A stretch of DNA of 40,664 nt from Gaiellaceae bacterium (GTDB lineage: Bacteria > Actinomycetota > Thermoleophilia > Gaiellales > Gaiellaceae). The position numbers and the translations under genes were made by a program. The stretch covers positions 1 through 40,664 of the forward strand of contig JAUJMY010000015.1 of the NCBI GenBank assembly GCA_030446625.1, in the 5' to 3' direction. Below the pieces are notes generated by a model. The model did no database searches. It was given only the letters and a program-made list of their open reading frames with translations, and was not told the origin of the DNA. Of this stretch, positions 1 to 7,960 are shown piece by piece (within the stretch, counting starts at the first letter, position 1; every line of letters begins with the position of its first letter).

Positions 1-548
1 CCTGCAGCACCGAGGTGTCCTCGTCGGAGATCTCCAGCAGGCGGTCGTTCTCGATCACGATCAGCGTGTCCACCCGGTCGCGCAGCTCGTCGATGCCCCG
101 CTCCGCCTGCTCGGCGCGCCGCCGGCCCTCGAAGCCGAACGGCTTGTGACGACGCCACCGTGAGCGCCTCGAGGCTCGCGCGCAGCAGCCCGGCGACGAT
201 CGCCACCACGGGCGCGCCACCGGTGCCGGTGCCGCCGCCCTCGCCGGCGGTGACGAAGACCATGTCGGCGCCCTTCAGCGCCTCCTTCAGCTCGTCGCGA
301 CTCTCGTGCGCCGCCGCCTGCCCCACCGCCGGGTCGGCGCCGGCGCCGAGGCCGCGCGTCGCCTTCTGGCCGATGTGGATCTTCACGTCGGCGTCCGACA
401 TCAGGAGCGCCTGCGCGTCGGTGTTCACGCCGATGAACTCGACGCCGCGCAGACCGGCGTCGACCATGCGGTTGACCGCGTTGGTCCCGCCGCCGCCGAC
501 GCCGACGACCTTGATGACCGCGAGGTAGTTGCCGGATTGATCTCTCAT
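1..548 (-). CDS. ftsZ: Cell division GTPase FtsZ, 5' part, cut by window edge and frameshifted
   Basis: Tubulin-like GTPase that polymerises into the Z-ring at the division site. The ATG at 548 opens with [21 protein letters not shown], followed by the [10 protein letters not shown] nucleotide-binding segment and the tubulin signature [14 protein letters not shown]. The rest of the gene lies beyond base 1. Near 140-165 the frame changes. The first frame runs into [11 protein letters not shown], while the family sequence ([17 protein letters not shown], then a stretch ending [10 protein letters not shown]) continues in another frame. The text fits two missing bases, a G in the expected GTGGGCGTC and a G in the expected ACGAAGCCG. 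Because ftsZ is essential, a sequencing or assembly error is more likely than real loss. It is the last visible dcw gene, 118 bases downstream of ftsQ. Identity is certain; the frameshift interpretation is not. Confidence 0.93.
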   Translation of the reverse strand, partial: MRDQSGNYLAVIKVVGVGGGGTNAVNRMVDAGLRGVEFIGVNTDAQALLMSDADVKIHIGQKATRGLGAGADPAVGQAAAHESRDELKEALKGADMVFVTAGEGGGTGTGGAPVVAIVAGLLRASLEALTVASSQAVRLRGPAARRAGGAGHRRAARPGGHADRDRERPPAGDLRRGHLGAA

Positions 549-666
549 GCGCAGGCTCGACCCTAAACGTGGAGTTGAGGTCTGGGGCGGTCGAGCGTCC
601 TCCCGAGCCGCAGGGTACGCACGCGCGGCTCGCGTGTCAACGCAGGTTGTCGCGCGAGCAGGCGGA

Positions 667-1467
667 TCAACCGTCGACCTCTAGCTGAGACTTGAGACTT
701 TCACGCGCGACCGGCCGCTGCGGAAGCGTCACGTCGAGGTAGGCGAAGCGGCCGCGCGCGGTCGCGAGGACGCGTTCCGCCACGGCGAGCTTCAGGCGGA
801 GCGCGCTCTCGTCCCCGAGGCGGATCTCGTCCCCCCGCGCCAGGACGAGCGTCAGCTCGCCGGGGCCAGAGCGGAGCGACCTCACGCGCGGGACGCGGAG
901 CTGGCGGAGCGGGAGAAGCGCGCGGAGCGCGCGGAGCGCGTGCGCGTCGGTGACGAGGCCACCGAGCGACAGGGGGACGTCTCTCGCCAGCCAGACGCGC
1001 GGTAGTTCGAGGCGCGCCCGCCGCGGCAGCGTGCGGATCACGCGCCCGCGCGCGGAGACGAGCCAGGACTCGGAGCCGCGCCGGAACACCGCGACCGGCT
1101 GCTCCGGAACGACGAAGACGACGAGCGTGTTCGGAAAGGCGCGGTCGTACGTCGCGCGTGCGACGGTGGACAACGCGTTCACGCGCCGCTCGACCCGTTC
1201 GGGGCGGAGCGAGACGAGGCTCGTCCCGCGGAGAGGCGCCAGCGACCGCCGCACCTCCTCGGCGACGCTCGGCGCCCCCCCACGCACCTCGATCTGGCGC
1301 ACGGCGAATGCAGACGTCGTTCGCGCTCCCGCGTACGCTGCTCCGGCGAGCGCTGCGACGGCGGCCAGAACGAGAGTCGTGCGCGGGGACGGGGCGCGCG
1401 ACCGGACGCTCGCGATCCTCCCGGCGGCCGCACCGGCGCGGTGCGGGCTCTTCGCTTGCGCGGCCAC
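667..1467 (-). CDS. ftsQ: Cell division protein FtsQ (POTRA domain, DivIB/FtsQ family)
   Basis: Bitopic membrane protein of the divisome that links FtsL/FtsB-type proteins to septal wall synthesis. Reading from GTG at 1467 gives about 266 residues: a basic cytoplasmic tail ([12 protein letters not shown]), one transmembrane helix near residues 32-50 ([18 protein letters not shown]), then a POTRA domain beginning [11 protein letters not shown], and the FtsQ beta domain ([17 protein letters not shown]). Length is normal. The frame is open further upstream into murB, but those residues look like shadow sequence, so the GTG just after the murB stop is the simplest start. The ribosome-binding site is weak, so the start is tentative. 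It lies between murB and ftsZ, as in other actinobacterial clusters that lack ftsA. Confidence 0.88.
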   Translation of the reverse strand: MAAQAKSPHRAGAAAGRIASVRSRAPSPRTTLVLAAVAALAGAAYAGARTTSAFAVRQIEVRGGAPSVAEEVRRSLAPLRGTSLVSLRPERVERRVNALSTVARATYDRAFPNTLVVFVVPEQPVAVFRRGSESWLVSARGRVIRTLPRRARLELPRVWLARDVPLSLGGLVTDAHALRALRALLPLRQLRVPRVRSLRSGPGELTLVLARGDEIRLGDESALRLKLAVAERVLATARGRFAYLDVTLPQRPVARESLKSQLEVDG

Positions 1468-1499
1468 GAGCGCTGACTTCGCCGCGCCGTCGGCGGCTC

Positions 1500-2375
1500 C
1501 TACTCCGTGAGCTCGAGCCGTCCCAGGAGGTGCACCTCGTGCTCGAGCTCGACGCCGAACTGCTCGCGCGCGCGCCGTCGCGCCTCGACCATCAGCGCGA
1601 CGGCGTCCGCCGAGCGGGCGCCGCCCGCGTTCTCGATGAAGTTCGCGTGCTTCGGCGAGATCTGCGCACCGCCGATCCGATACCCCTTCAGGCCGCACGC
1701 CTCGAGCATGCGTCCCGCCCCGAGCTCGTGCTCGGGGTTCTTGAACACGCTCCCGAACGTCCGCTTGTTCGTCGGTTGCGCACCCTTTCGCTGCGCCTGC
1801 AACGCCGCGATCGTCGCCTTGATCTCCTCGACCGGCTTGCGCCGGAGCCGATGCTCCGCCCGCGCCACGACCTGCCCCGCGCCGATCGCGGAGCTCCGGT
1901 AGCTCAGCCGGAGCTCCTCCCGCGCGAGCCAGCCGACTCCGTCGGCCGTCGCGACGAGCGCGCGCTCCACGATCCCCGACCAGTCGCCGCCGTACGCTCC
2001 CGCGTTCATCCGGACGCCGCCGCCGATGGTGCCGGGAATCGCGGACGCGAATTCGAATCCGCCCAGGCCGGCCGAGCGTGCGCGGTGGAGGCAGACAGCG
2101 TTCGTGGCGCCTCCGCCGGCAACCAGCAGCTCGCCTCGGAGCTCCACCGCGGCGAGCTCCCCGCCCAGCTTGAGCACGAGCGCGTCCACGCCCTCGTCCG
2201 CGGCGAGGACGTTCGAGCCGAGGCCGACGACCGCGACTGGCAGATCACGCTCGCGCGCGAAGCGGAGCGCCCGCTCGAGGTCGCCGAGCGAGTCGGGTCG
2301 CGCGAAGTAGCGCGCGGGGCCGCCCGTCCCGAGCGTCGTCAGCCGGGCGAGCGGAACGCCCTCCTCGAGCTTCAC
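1500..2375 (-). CDS. murB: UDP-N-acetylenolpyruvoylglucosamine reductase MurB (type II)
   Basis: FAD enzyme that reduces UDP-GlcNAc-enolpyruvate to UDP-MurNAc with NADPH in the cytoplasm, the committed step of peptidoglycan precursor synthesis. The 291 residues show the FAD-binding segments GLGSNVLAAD (51-60) and AIPGTIGGGVRMNAGAYG (112-129), the catalytic Arg in LSYRSS (Arg160), the proton-donor Ser in FGSVFKNP (Ser209), and the late glutamate in LEHEV (about 280). Serine within GSVFKNP with short spacing fits the type II MurB class. The GTG start overlaps the murC stop (GTGA), so translation is probably coupled. murB between murC and ftsQ is an arrangement found in several actinobacterial lineages and in Firmicutes-like clusters. 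Confidence 0.96.
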   Translation of the reverse strand: MKLEEGVPLARLTTLGTGGPARYFARPDSLGDLERALRFARERDLPVAVVGLGSNVLAADEGVDALVLKLGGELAAVELRGELLVAGGGATNAVCLHRARSAGLGGFEFASAIPGTIGGGVRMNAGAYGGDWSGIVERALVATADGVGWLAREELRLSYRSSAIGAGQVVARAEHRLRRKPVEEIKATIAALQAQRKGAQPTNKRTFGSVFKNPEHELGAGRMLEACGLKGYRIGGAQISPKHANFIENAGGARSADAVALMVEARRRAREQFGVELEHEVHLLGRLELTE

Positions 2376-3556
2376 CCGAGCGCCTCGAGCAGCGCCGGAA
2401 TCGCGCGGTCGACGTCTCCCGCGCCTGCGGTGACGACGACGTCGCCGTGGCGCGCCGCGCGGGCGACGAACGCCGCTCCGTCCTCGACCGCGGGCGTCCA
2501 GGCGACGGGCATCCCGGGCCGCTCATCGGCGACGGCGTCCACGAGGAGCTTTCCCGTGACGCCGGCGAGCGGCTCCTCCCGTGCGGGATAGACGTCGGCG
2601 ATCGCGACGACGTCGGCCGTCGCGAGCGCTGCGCCGAACTCGCGGGCGAGGTGGAGCGTGCGCGAGTAGAGATGTGGCTGGAAGAGCACGAGCACGCGAC
2701 CGTCCGCCTTCGCCCGCGCCGCCGCGATCGTCGCCGAGAGCTCGGCCGGATGGTGCGCGTAGTCGTCGACGACCGCCACGCCTCCCGCCTCGCCGCGGAG
2801 CTCGAACCTGCGCCCGGCGCCGCGGAAATCGGGCAGGACGCGGAGCGCGTCGGCGCGCGCCACCCCCGCGAGCTCGAGCGCCGCAACGGCGCACGCTGCG
2901 TTCAGGCGGTTGTGCTCGCCCGGCACGCCGAGCTCCACGTCGAGCGGCTCGAGCTCCTCCCCGCGCACCGCCTGCGGCACCTCCGCGAGCCACTCCTCGA
3001 ACAGCCGCTCGACCTCCGCGCGCGAGCCGAACTCCGCGTGGTGGTCGAGATCGACGTTCGTCACGACCGCGATCCGCGGCCGGAGCGCGGCGATCGTCCT
3101 GTCGGACTCGTCACCCTCGACGACGAGCCAGCCGCGGCCTGCGCGCGCGTTCCCGCCCAGCTGCGGGACCTCGCCTCCGATCAGGAAGCCGGGGTCGAGG
3201 CCGAGCCGGTCGAGGCAGAACGCGATCATCGCCGCGGTCGTCGTCTTGCCGTGAGCGCCGGCGACGACGATCGCGTCCTGGAGCCGGACGAGCTCGGCGA
3301 GGAACTCGGCGCGCGACTTCCCCGCGATCTGCCGCGCGTACGCGGTCGAGACCACCACCTCCCACCCGTCCAGCGCGACCGGCTCGTCGCCGACCGCGGT
3401 CTCGACGCCGTCCAGGTGCTCCATGTACGGCGTCTGCGTCCGATCCCATCCCCCGACCTCCGCTCCCCACGCGCGCGCGAGGAGCGCGTACCCCGAGAGC
3501 CCCGCGCCGCCGATCCCGACGAACCAGATCCTCCGCCCCTCAAGCGGTCCGCGCAA
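2372..3556 (-). CDS. murC: UDP-N-acetylmuramate--L-alanine ligase MurC
   Basis: ATP-dependent ligase that adds L-alanine to UDP-MurNAc, the first amino acid of the stem peptide. The 394-residue product has the N-terminal Rossmann motif GIGGAGLSGYA (14-24), the Mur ligase P-loop GAHGKTTT (100-107), the central TNVDLDHHAEF segment, and the C-terminal DDYAHHPAE and FQPHLYSRT motifs. It is slightly shorter than the usual 450-490 residues because the N-terminal linker and loops are compact; all catalytic motifs are present. The start is a TTG at 3556 lying 17 bases inside murG. No better start precedes the Rossmann motif, so this one is kept. Its stop overlaps the murB start. Confidence 0.95.
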   Translation of the reverse strand: MRGPLEGRRIWFVGIGGAGLSGYALLARAWGAEVGGWDRTQTPYMEHLDGVETAVGDEPVALDGWEVVVSTAYARQIAGKSRAEFLAELVRLQDAIVVAGAHGKTTTAAMIAFCLDRLGLDPGFLIGGEVPQLGGNARAGRGWLVVEGDESDRTIAALRPRIAVVTNVDLDHHAEFGSRAEVERLFEEWLAEVPQAVRGEELEPLDVELGVPGEHNRLNAACAVAALELAGVARADALRVLPDFRGAGRRFELRGEAGGVAVVDDYAHHPAELSATIAAARAKADGRVLVLFQPHLYSRTLHLAREFGAALATADVVAIADVYPAREEPLAGVTGKLLVDAVADERPGMPVAWTPAVEDGAAFVARAARHGDVVVTAGAGDVDRAIPALLEALG

Positions 3557-4619
3557 GCGCGATCAGCTCCTTCGCGATGTCGTCGGCCGCGTTCGGGCGC
3601 GCGAGCGTCCCCATCGCCGCGCGCATCGGGCGGAGGCGCGCGTCGTCGCCGAGCAGCGCCGTGACGGCCTCCGCTCCGCCGTCTGCGAGTCGCGACTCCG
3701 GCAGCATCACGGCCCCGCCGCGAGCGGCGAAGTAACGCGCGTTCTTCGTCTGGTGGTCGGCGGTGACGTTCGGCGACGGAACGAGGACGGCTGGCAGCCC
3801 CGCCGCCGCGAGCTCCCAGACCGACCCGCCGGCGCGCGCCAGCGCGAGGTCGCAGGCCGCGAGCGCCGCGCCGATGTCGTCCGCGAACGCGAGCAGCCGG
3901 TACTCGGGGCGCGAGACGCGCGGGCGCAGCTCGTCCTGATAGCGCTGCCCGCACAGGTGCAGCACGGCCGGGCCGCGCGCGCCGAAGGCGTCGACGGCAA
4001 ACTCGTTCAGCGCGCGTGCGCCCTGGCTCCCGCCGAACACGAGCAGCGCGGGACCGTCCACCGGCAGCGAGAATCGGCGCCGAGCCTCCTCCTTCGGCGG
4101 AAGCTCGAGCCGCCGGACGGGCCTTCCGGTGACGCGGTACTTCGCACCCTCGTGGCGCCCCTCGAGCGGGAACGCGAGGAAGACGCGGCGGGCGAGCGGC
4201 GCGGCGAGCCGGTTCGCAAGGCCGAGGTGCGCGTCGGCCTCGGTGAGGGCGGCCGGAACCCGCGCGGACGCCGCGGCGACGACCATCGGTCCGGCGACGT
4301 ACCCGCCGCCGCCGAGCACGACGTCGGGCCGGCGCCGCGCGATGATCCGCCGGCACGCGAGCGGCGCACGTGCCGCCGCGACGAGCGCGGCGGCGAGCCT
4401 GCGGCCCGGCCGGCGCGGGAGTCCCGAGATCCGGAACGTGTCGAGCTCGAAGCCCGCGTCAGGAACGAGCCGCGCTTCGGCGCGCTCGGCCGTCCCGGCG
4501 AACGTCACGCGTACCCCCCGCTCGCGCAGCGCCTCCGCCACCGCGAGCGCCGGCACGACGTGCCCCGCCGTCCCGCCCGCCGCGATCAGGCACCGCAGCT
4601 CTCCGCTCGACCGCGCCAT
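3540..4619 (-). CDS. murG: UDP-GlcNAc--undecaprenyl-pyrophosphoryl-MurNAc-pentapeptide transferase MurG
   Basis: GT28 glycosyltransferase at the inner face of the membrane that adds GlcNAc to lipid I to make lipid II. The 359 residues carry the N-terminal lipid-binding motif GGTAGHVVPALA (15-26), the G-rich loop LGGGGYVAGP, and the C-terminal donor-binding block LLVFGGSQGARALNE and RAGGSVWELAAAGLPAVLVP with VTADHQTKNA, which contacts UDP-GlcNAc. Length is typical. The ATG at 4619 (MARSSGELRC) lies inside the 3' part of ftsW in another frame, which is an unusually long overlap. The gene feeds directly into the murC TTG start. Confidence 0.96.
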   Translation of the reverse strand: MARSSGELRCLIAAGGTAGHVVPALAVAEALRERGVRVTFAGTAERAEARLVPDAGFELDTFRISGLPRRPGRRLAAALVAAARAPLACRRIIARRRPDVVLGGGGYVAGPMVVAAASARVPAALTEADAHLGLANRLAAPLARRVFLAFPLEGRHEGAKYRVTGRPVRRLELPPKEEARRRFSLPVDGPALLVFGGSQGARALNEFAVDAFGARGPAVLHLCGQRYQDELRPRVSRPEYRLLAFADDIGAALAACDLALARAGGSVWELAAAGLPAVLVPSPNVTADHQTKNARYFAARGGAVMLPESRLADGGAEAVTALLGDDARLRPMRAAMGTLARPNAADDIAKELIALARTA

Positions 4620-5688
4620 TCACGGCGATGTTAAGGAGGATGCCGACCGACGCGAGCTGGACGACGAGGTTCGAGCCGCCGTACGAGAGGAACGGCAGCG
4701 GGATCCCGGTCAGCGGCGCGAGCGCGAGCACCGCGGCGAGGTTGATCGCGGCCTGGCCGCAGACGAGCGTCGTCAGGCCGGCCGCCAGGAGCTTCGCGAA
4801 CGGGTCCGCCGCGGCGAGGGCGATCCGCAGGCCCGCGTACGCGAACGCGGCGTAGGCGCAGATCACGCCGACGGTGCCGACGAGCCCGAGCTCCTCCCCG
4901 ATGATCGCGAAGATCATGTCCGTGTGCGCCTCCGGCAGGTAGAGGATCTTCTGGACGCCGCGGCCGAGACCCTCGCCGAAGAGCCCGCCGGAGCCGAGAC
5001 CGATCAGCGCCTGGACGATCTGGAAGCCGCTGTTCTGGGCGTCGCCCCACGGGTCGAGGAAGCTGAAGAAGCGCTCGCGCCGGTACGGCTCCGCCGCGAT
5101 CGCGAGCGCGGCGACGCCGACCGCGACGCCGGCGGCCGCGCCGAGCAGTCGGACGGACGCGCCGGCGACGAGGAGGACCGCGCCGACGGTCACGAACAGC
5201 GAGATCGTCGTCCCGAGGTCGGGCTCGAGCAGGATCAGGGCCACGAACGCGCCCACGAGCAGCCCGATCGGCCGCGCAAGCTCGCCGAGCGTCGCGGGCG
5301 GCTTGCGCCGCGCGAGGTGCGCAGCGAGCCACAGGGCCACGGCGAGCTTGGCGAGCTCCGAGGGCTGGAACGTCGCAGGCCCGACGGCGAGCCACCGCCG
5401 CGCGCCGTTCACCGGCTGCGCGAGGACGAGCACCGCCGCGCACAGGACGAGGCTCGTCACGACGAGGCCCGGCGCGAGCGCGCGCAGCCTGCGGAAGTGG
5501 AAGCGTGACGCCCCGATCATCAGCGCGAGGCCGAGAAGCGCGTAGATGCCCTGCCGCTTGAGGTAGTAGCCGGGGTCGCTGCCGCCGAGCGCCGCGGCCG
5601 CGGACGTCGCGCTGTAGACCATCACGAGGCCGAACGCGGCGAGCCCGAGCGTGACGAGGACGAGGATCTGCGACTCGAGGCGGTTCAC
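4459..5688 (-). CDS. ftsW: Septal peptidoglycan polymerase FtsW (SEDS family)
   Basis: Multi-pass SEDS glycosyltransferase that polymerises lipid II at the septum with its partner PBP (the ftsI product here). From GTG at 5688, which overlaps the murD stop as GTGA, it reads VNRLESQILVLVTLGLAAFG and then about ten hydrophobic helices. SEDS landmarks are present: GARRWLAVGP with QPSELAKLA, LLEPDLGTT, the SFLDPWGDAQNSGFQ loop, EAHTDMIFAIIGEELGL and GIPLPFLSYGGSN. The core ends near residue 357 at LLNIAVNG. The frame stays open for about 52 more residues, rich in Arg, Gly and Ala, to a stop at 4459 inside murG. That tail looks like a reading of the murG start in another frame and may not be conserved. 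Confidence 0.93.
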   Translation of the reverse strand: MNRLESQILVLVTLGLAAFGLVMVYSATSAAAALGGSDPGYYLKRQGIYALLGLALMIGASRFHFRRLRALAPGLVVTSLVLCAAVLVLAQPVNGARRWLAVGPATFQPSELAKLAVALWLAAHLARRKPPATLGELARPIGLLVGAFVALILLEPDLGTTISLFVTVGAVLLVAGASVRLLGAAAGVAVGVAALAIAAEPYRRERFFSFLDPWGDAQNSGFQIVQALIGLGSGGLFGEGLGRGVQKILYLPEAHTDMIFAIIGEELGLVGTVGVICAYAAFAYAGLRIALAAADPFAKLLAAGLTTLVCGQAAINLAAVLALAPLTGIPLPFLSYGGSNLVVQLASVGILLNIAVNGAVERRAAVPDRGGRDGGARRAGARGGGGAARAGGTRDVRRDGRARRSAARS

Positions 5689-6944
5689 CGGCGCAGCCCC
5701 TCGACGAGGGCGCGGAAGTGCTCGCCGCGCTCCTCGAAGTTCGCGTAGTGGTCGTAGCTGGCGCACGCGGGCGAGAGGAGGACGGCGTCCCCTGCGCGCG
5801 CGGTCGCCGCGGCCTCGGCGACCGCGCGACCGAGTTCGCCGGCGCGCTCGAACGGGACGCCCGCGGCGGCGAGCGCCGTCGCGAGCTCGTCGCTCGCCTC
5901 GCCGATCAAGCGCACGCTGCGCACGTTCGGCCCGAGCGCGCGCACGAGCGGCTCGAAGCTCTCGCCCTTCAGCGAGCCGCCCAGGATGAGATGCAGCGGC
6001 GTGTCGGCGTAGGCCGCGAGCGCGCGCAGTGCCGCCGAGACGTTCGTCGCCTTCGAGTCGTTGACGTACGCGACGCCGGCGACCTCGCCGACGAGCTCGA
6101 GCCGGTGCGCGACGCCGCGGAAGGTCCGAAGCGCGTGCGCGATCCGCTCGTCGGGAACGCCGGCCGCGCGTGCCGCCACCGTCGCCGCGACCGCGTTCTC
6201 GCGGTTGTGCGCGCCGCGAAGCAGCGGCTCCGCCGGCAGCGCGTCCGAGGCGTCGAACTCGACCCGTTCGCCGCGGCCGGGGACGGCGCCGAAGCCGCGC
6301 GGGACGATCGCCGTGTCTCCCGGCTGCTGGTTCTCGAAGATCCGCAGCTTCGCGTGGCGATACGCCTCGAGCGAGCCGTGGCGATCGAGGTGGTCGCGCT
6401 CGAGGTTCAGCAGCACGGCGATGCGCGGCCGGAATTGCTCGACATGCTCGAGCTGGAAGCTCGACAGCTCGCAGACGACCCAGGCGTCGCGCGCAAGGTC
6501 GTCCAGCTCGGTCAGCTGCAACGGCTGCTCGTTCCCGGCGAGGGCAGCCGCGCATCCGGCCGCGCCGAAGATCGCGCCGAGGAGCGCCGTCGTCGTCGTC
6601 TTCCCGTTCGTCCCAGTCACCGCCAGGATCGGGTTCGCGACGAGCCGGTAGCCGACCTCGGCGTCGCTCCAGATCGGGATCCCTCCCGCGCGCGCGGCCG
6701 CAGCCTGGCGCGCCTCGTTCGGCACGCCTCCGCTCTTCACCAACACGTCCACACCGGCCACCAGCGCTTCCTCCTCCGTTCCGAGGTGAACTTCGACGGC
6801 GGCCTCGCGGAGCCTCCCCGCGTCGACGTCCTCGCGACGGTCGACGGCGACGACGCGGGCGCCGCGCCGGGCGAGCGCGAGCGCTGCCGCCTGGCCCTGG
6901 CGCGCGAGGCCGACGACGAGCGCGCTCGTGGGCAGCTCCGTCAG
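5685..6944 (-). CDS. murD: UDP-N-acetylmuramoylalanine--D-glutamate ligase MurD
   Basis: Adds D-glutamate to UDP-MurNAc-L-Ala. About 419 residues: Rossmann start ALVVGLARQGQAAA, P-loop GTNGKTTTTA (111-120), NLERDHLDRHG, the HNRENAVAA segment that binds ATP, and the C-terminal VNDSKATN and LLSPACASYDHYANFEERG signatures. The start is a problem. No ATG, GTG or TTG lies between the mraY stop and the Rossmann motif. I place it at the CTG at 6944, which overlaps the mraY stop as CTGA. The alternative is an in-frame GTG at 7004, giving 20 extra Arg/Leu-rich residues that duplicate mraY coding sequence. Function is secure; start is not. Confidence 0.94.
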   Translation of the reverse strand: MTELPTSALVVGLARQGQAAALALARRGARVVAVDRREDVDAGRLREAAVEVHLGTEEEALVAGVDVLVKSGGVPNEARQAAAARAGGIPIWSDAEVGYRLVANPILAVTGTNGKTTTTALLGAIFGAAGCAAALAGNEQPLQLTELDDLARDAWVVCELSSFQLEHVEQFRPRIAVLLNLERDHLDRHGSLEAYRHAKLRIFENQQPGDTAIVPRGFGAVPGRGERVEFDASDALPAEPLLRGAHNRENAVAATVAARAAGVPDERIAHALRTFRGVAHRLELVGEVAGVAYVNDSKATNVSAALRALAAYADTPLHLILGGSLKGESFEPLVRALGPNVRSVRLIGEASDELATALAAAGVPFERAGELGRAVAEAAATARAGDAVLLSPACASYDHYANFEERGEHFRALVEGLRR

Positions 6945-7960
6945 CGGCGGACGTCGAAGAAGTCGGGGAAGTAGCGGTAGTACAGCGCGAAGCCGGCCGC
7001 GCACAGGATCCCGGTCGCGATCCAGAAGCGCACCATGATCTTGGTCTCGGACCACGCCTTCATCTCGAAGTGGTGGTGGATCGGCGCGATCAGGAACACG
7101 CGCCGGCCGAGGTACTTGAAGGTGAACACCTGGATCATCACCGAGAGCGCCTCGATCACGAAGATGCCGCCGATCAGGAGCAGGAGCGTCTCGGCTTTCA
7201 TCATGATCGCGAAGGCGCCGAGCGCGCCGCCGAGCGCCATCGAGCCCGTGTCTCCCATGATGATCTCGGCCGGGAAGGCGTTGTACCAGAGGAAGCCGAT
7301 CGTTCCGCCGATCAGCGCGGCCCCGAGGATCGCCATGTCGAGGTGCGCGATGCTCTGGTCGCCGAGCTGCCCGGTCCGGACGTACGTGAAGACGTTCATC
7401 GCCGTGAACGTGAACAGCGCGATCGTGCCCGTCCCCGCGGCGAGCCCGTCGATCCCGTCCGTGAGGTTGACGCCGTTCGCGGCGCCGGCGATCACGAAGA
7501 AGATGAACGGGTACCACACCCACGACAGCGGGACGTGCCAGTCCGCCACCGGCAGGTAGACGTCCGTGTTCAGGTCCCGCGTGTGCGCGACCCAGCCGAC
7601 AACGGCCGTCGTCGCCGCGAGGAGGAGCAGCTTCCAGCGGCCCGAGAGCCCGAGCGAGCGGCGGTGCCTCAGCTTGATGAAGTCGTCGATGAAGCCGATC
7701 GTCCCGCACGCGACCGTGGCGAAGAAGACGGTGAGCGCCGCGGTGCTGTAGCGGCTCAGCGCGAGAAACGCGAGCGACGCGGCGAGCAGGATGAGCACGC
7801 CGCCCATCACCGGGGTTCCCTGCTTCACATGGTGACCCGCGGGCCCCTCCTCTCGGATCGCGGCGCCGAGCTCGCGGCGACGCAGGAACGCGATGAACTT
7901 CGGGCCGATCACGATCGAGATCAGCATCGCGACGAGCGTCGCGACCAGGACCCTGACCAC
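6941..7960 (-). CDS. mraY: Phospho-N-acetylmuramoyl-pentapeptide-transferase MraY
   Basis: Integral membrane enzyme that transfers phospho-MurNAc-pentapeptide to undecaprenyl phosphate, making lipid I. The GTG at 7960 shares a base with the murF stop (TAGTG) and gives 339 residues with about ten transmembrane helices. Diagnostic motifs are GPAGHHVKQGTPVMGG near the N-terminus, IGFIDDFIKLRHRRSLGL with the catalytic Asp pair, GAANGVNLTDGIDGLA, the GDTGSMALGG loop and the PIHHHFEMKAWSETKI magnesium/uridine-binding HHH motif. Every key residue is present and length is standard. Confidence 0.97.
   Translation of the reverse strand: MVRVLVATLVAMLISIVIGPKFIAFLRRRELGAAIREEGPAGHHVKQGTPVMGGVLILLAASLAFLALSRYSTAALTVFFATVACGTIGFIDDFIKLRHRRSLGLSGRWKLLLLAATTAVVGWVAHTRDLNTDVYLPVADWHVPLSWVWYPFIFFVIAGAANGVNLTDGIDGLAAGTGTIALFTFTAMNVFTYVRTGQLGDQSIAHLDMAILGAALIGGTIGFLWYNAFPAEIIMGDTGSMALGGALGAFAIMMKAETLLLLIGGIFVIEALSVMIQVFTFKYLGRRVFLIAPIHHHFEMKAWSETKIMVRFWIATGILCAAGFALYYRYFPDFFDVRR

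Noticed and set aside
1158..2591. Very long plus-strand open frames opposite the dcw genes (such as 1158-2591, 2447-3664 and 6170-9487)
   Set aside because: They are antisense shadows of high-GC genes, rich in Arg/Ala/Pro/Gly with no family motifs. The minus-strand frames carry every expected enzyme signature.
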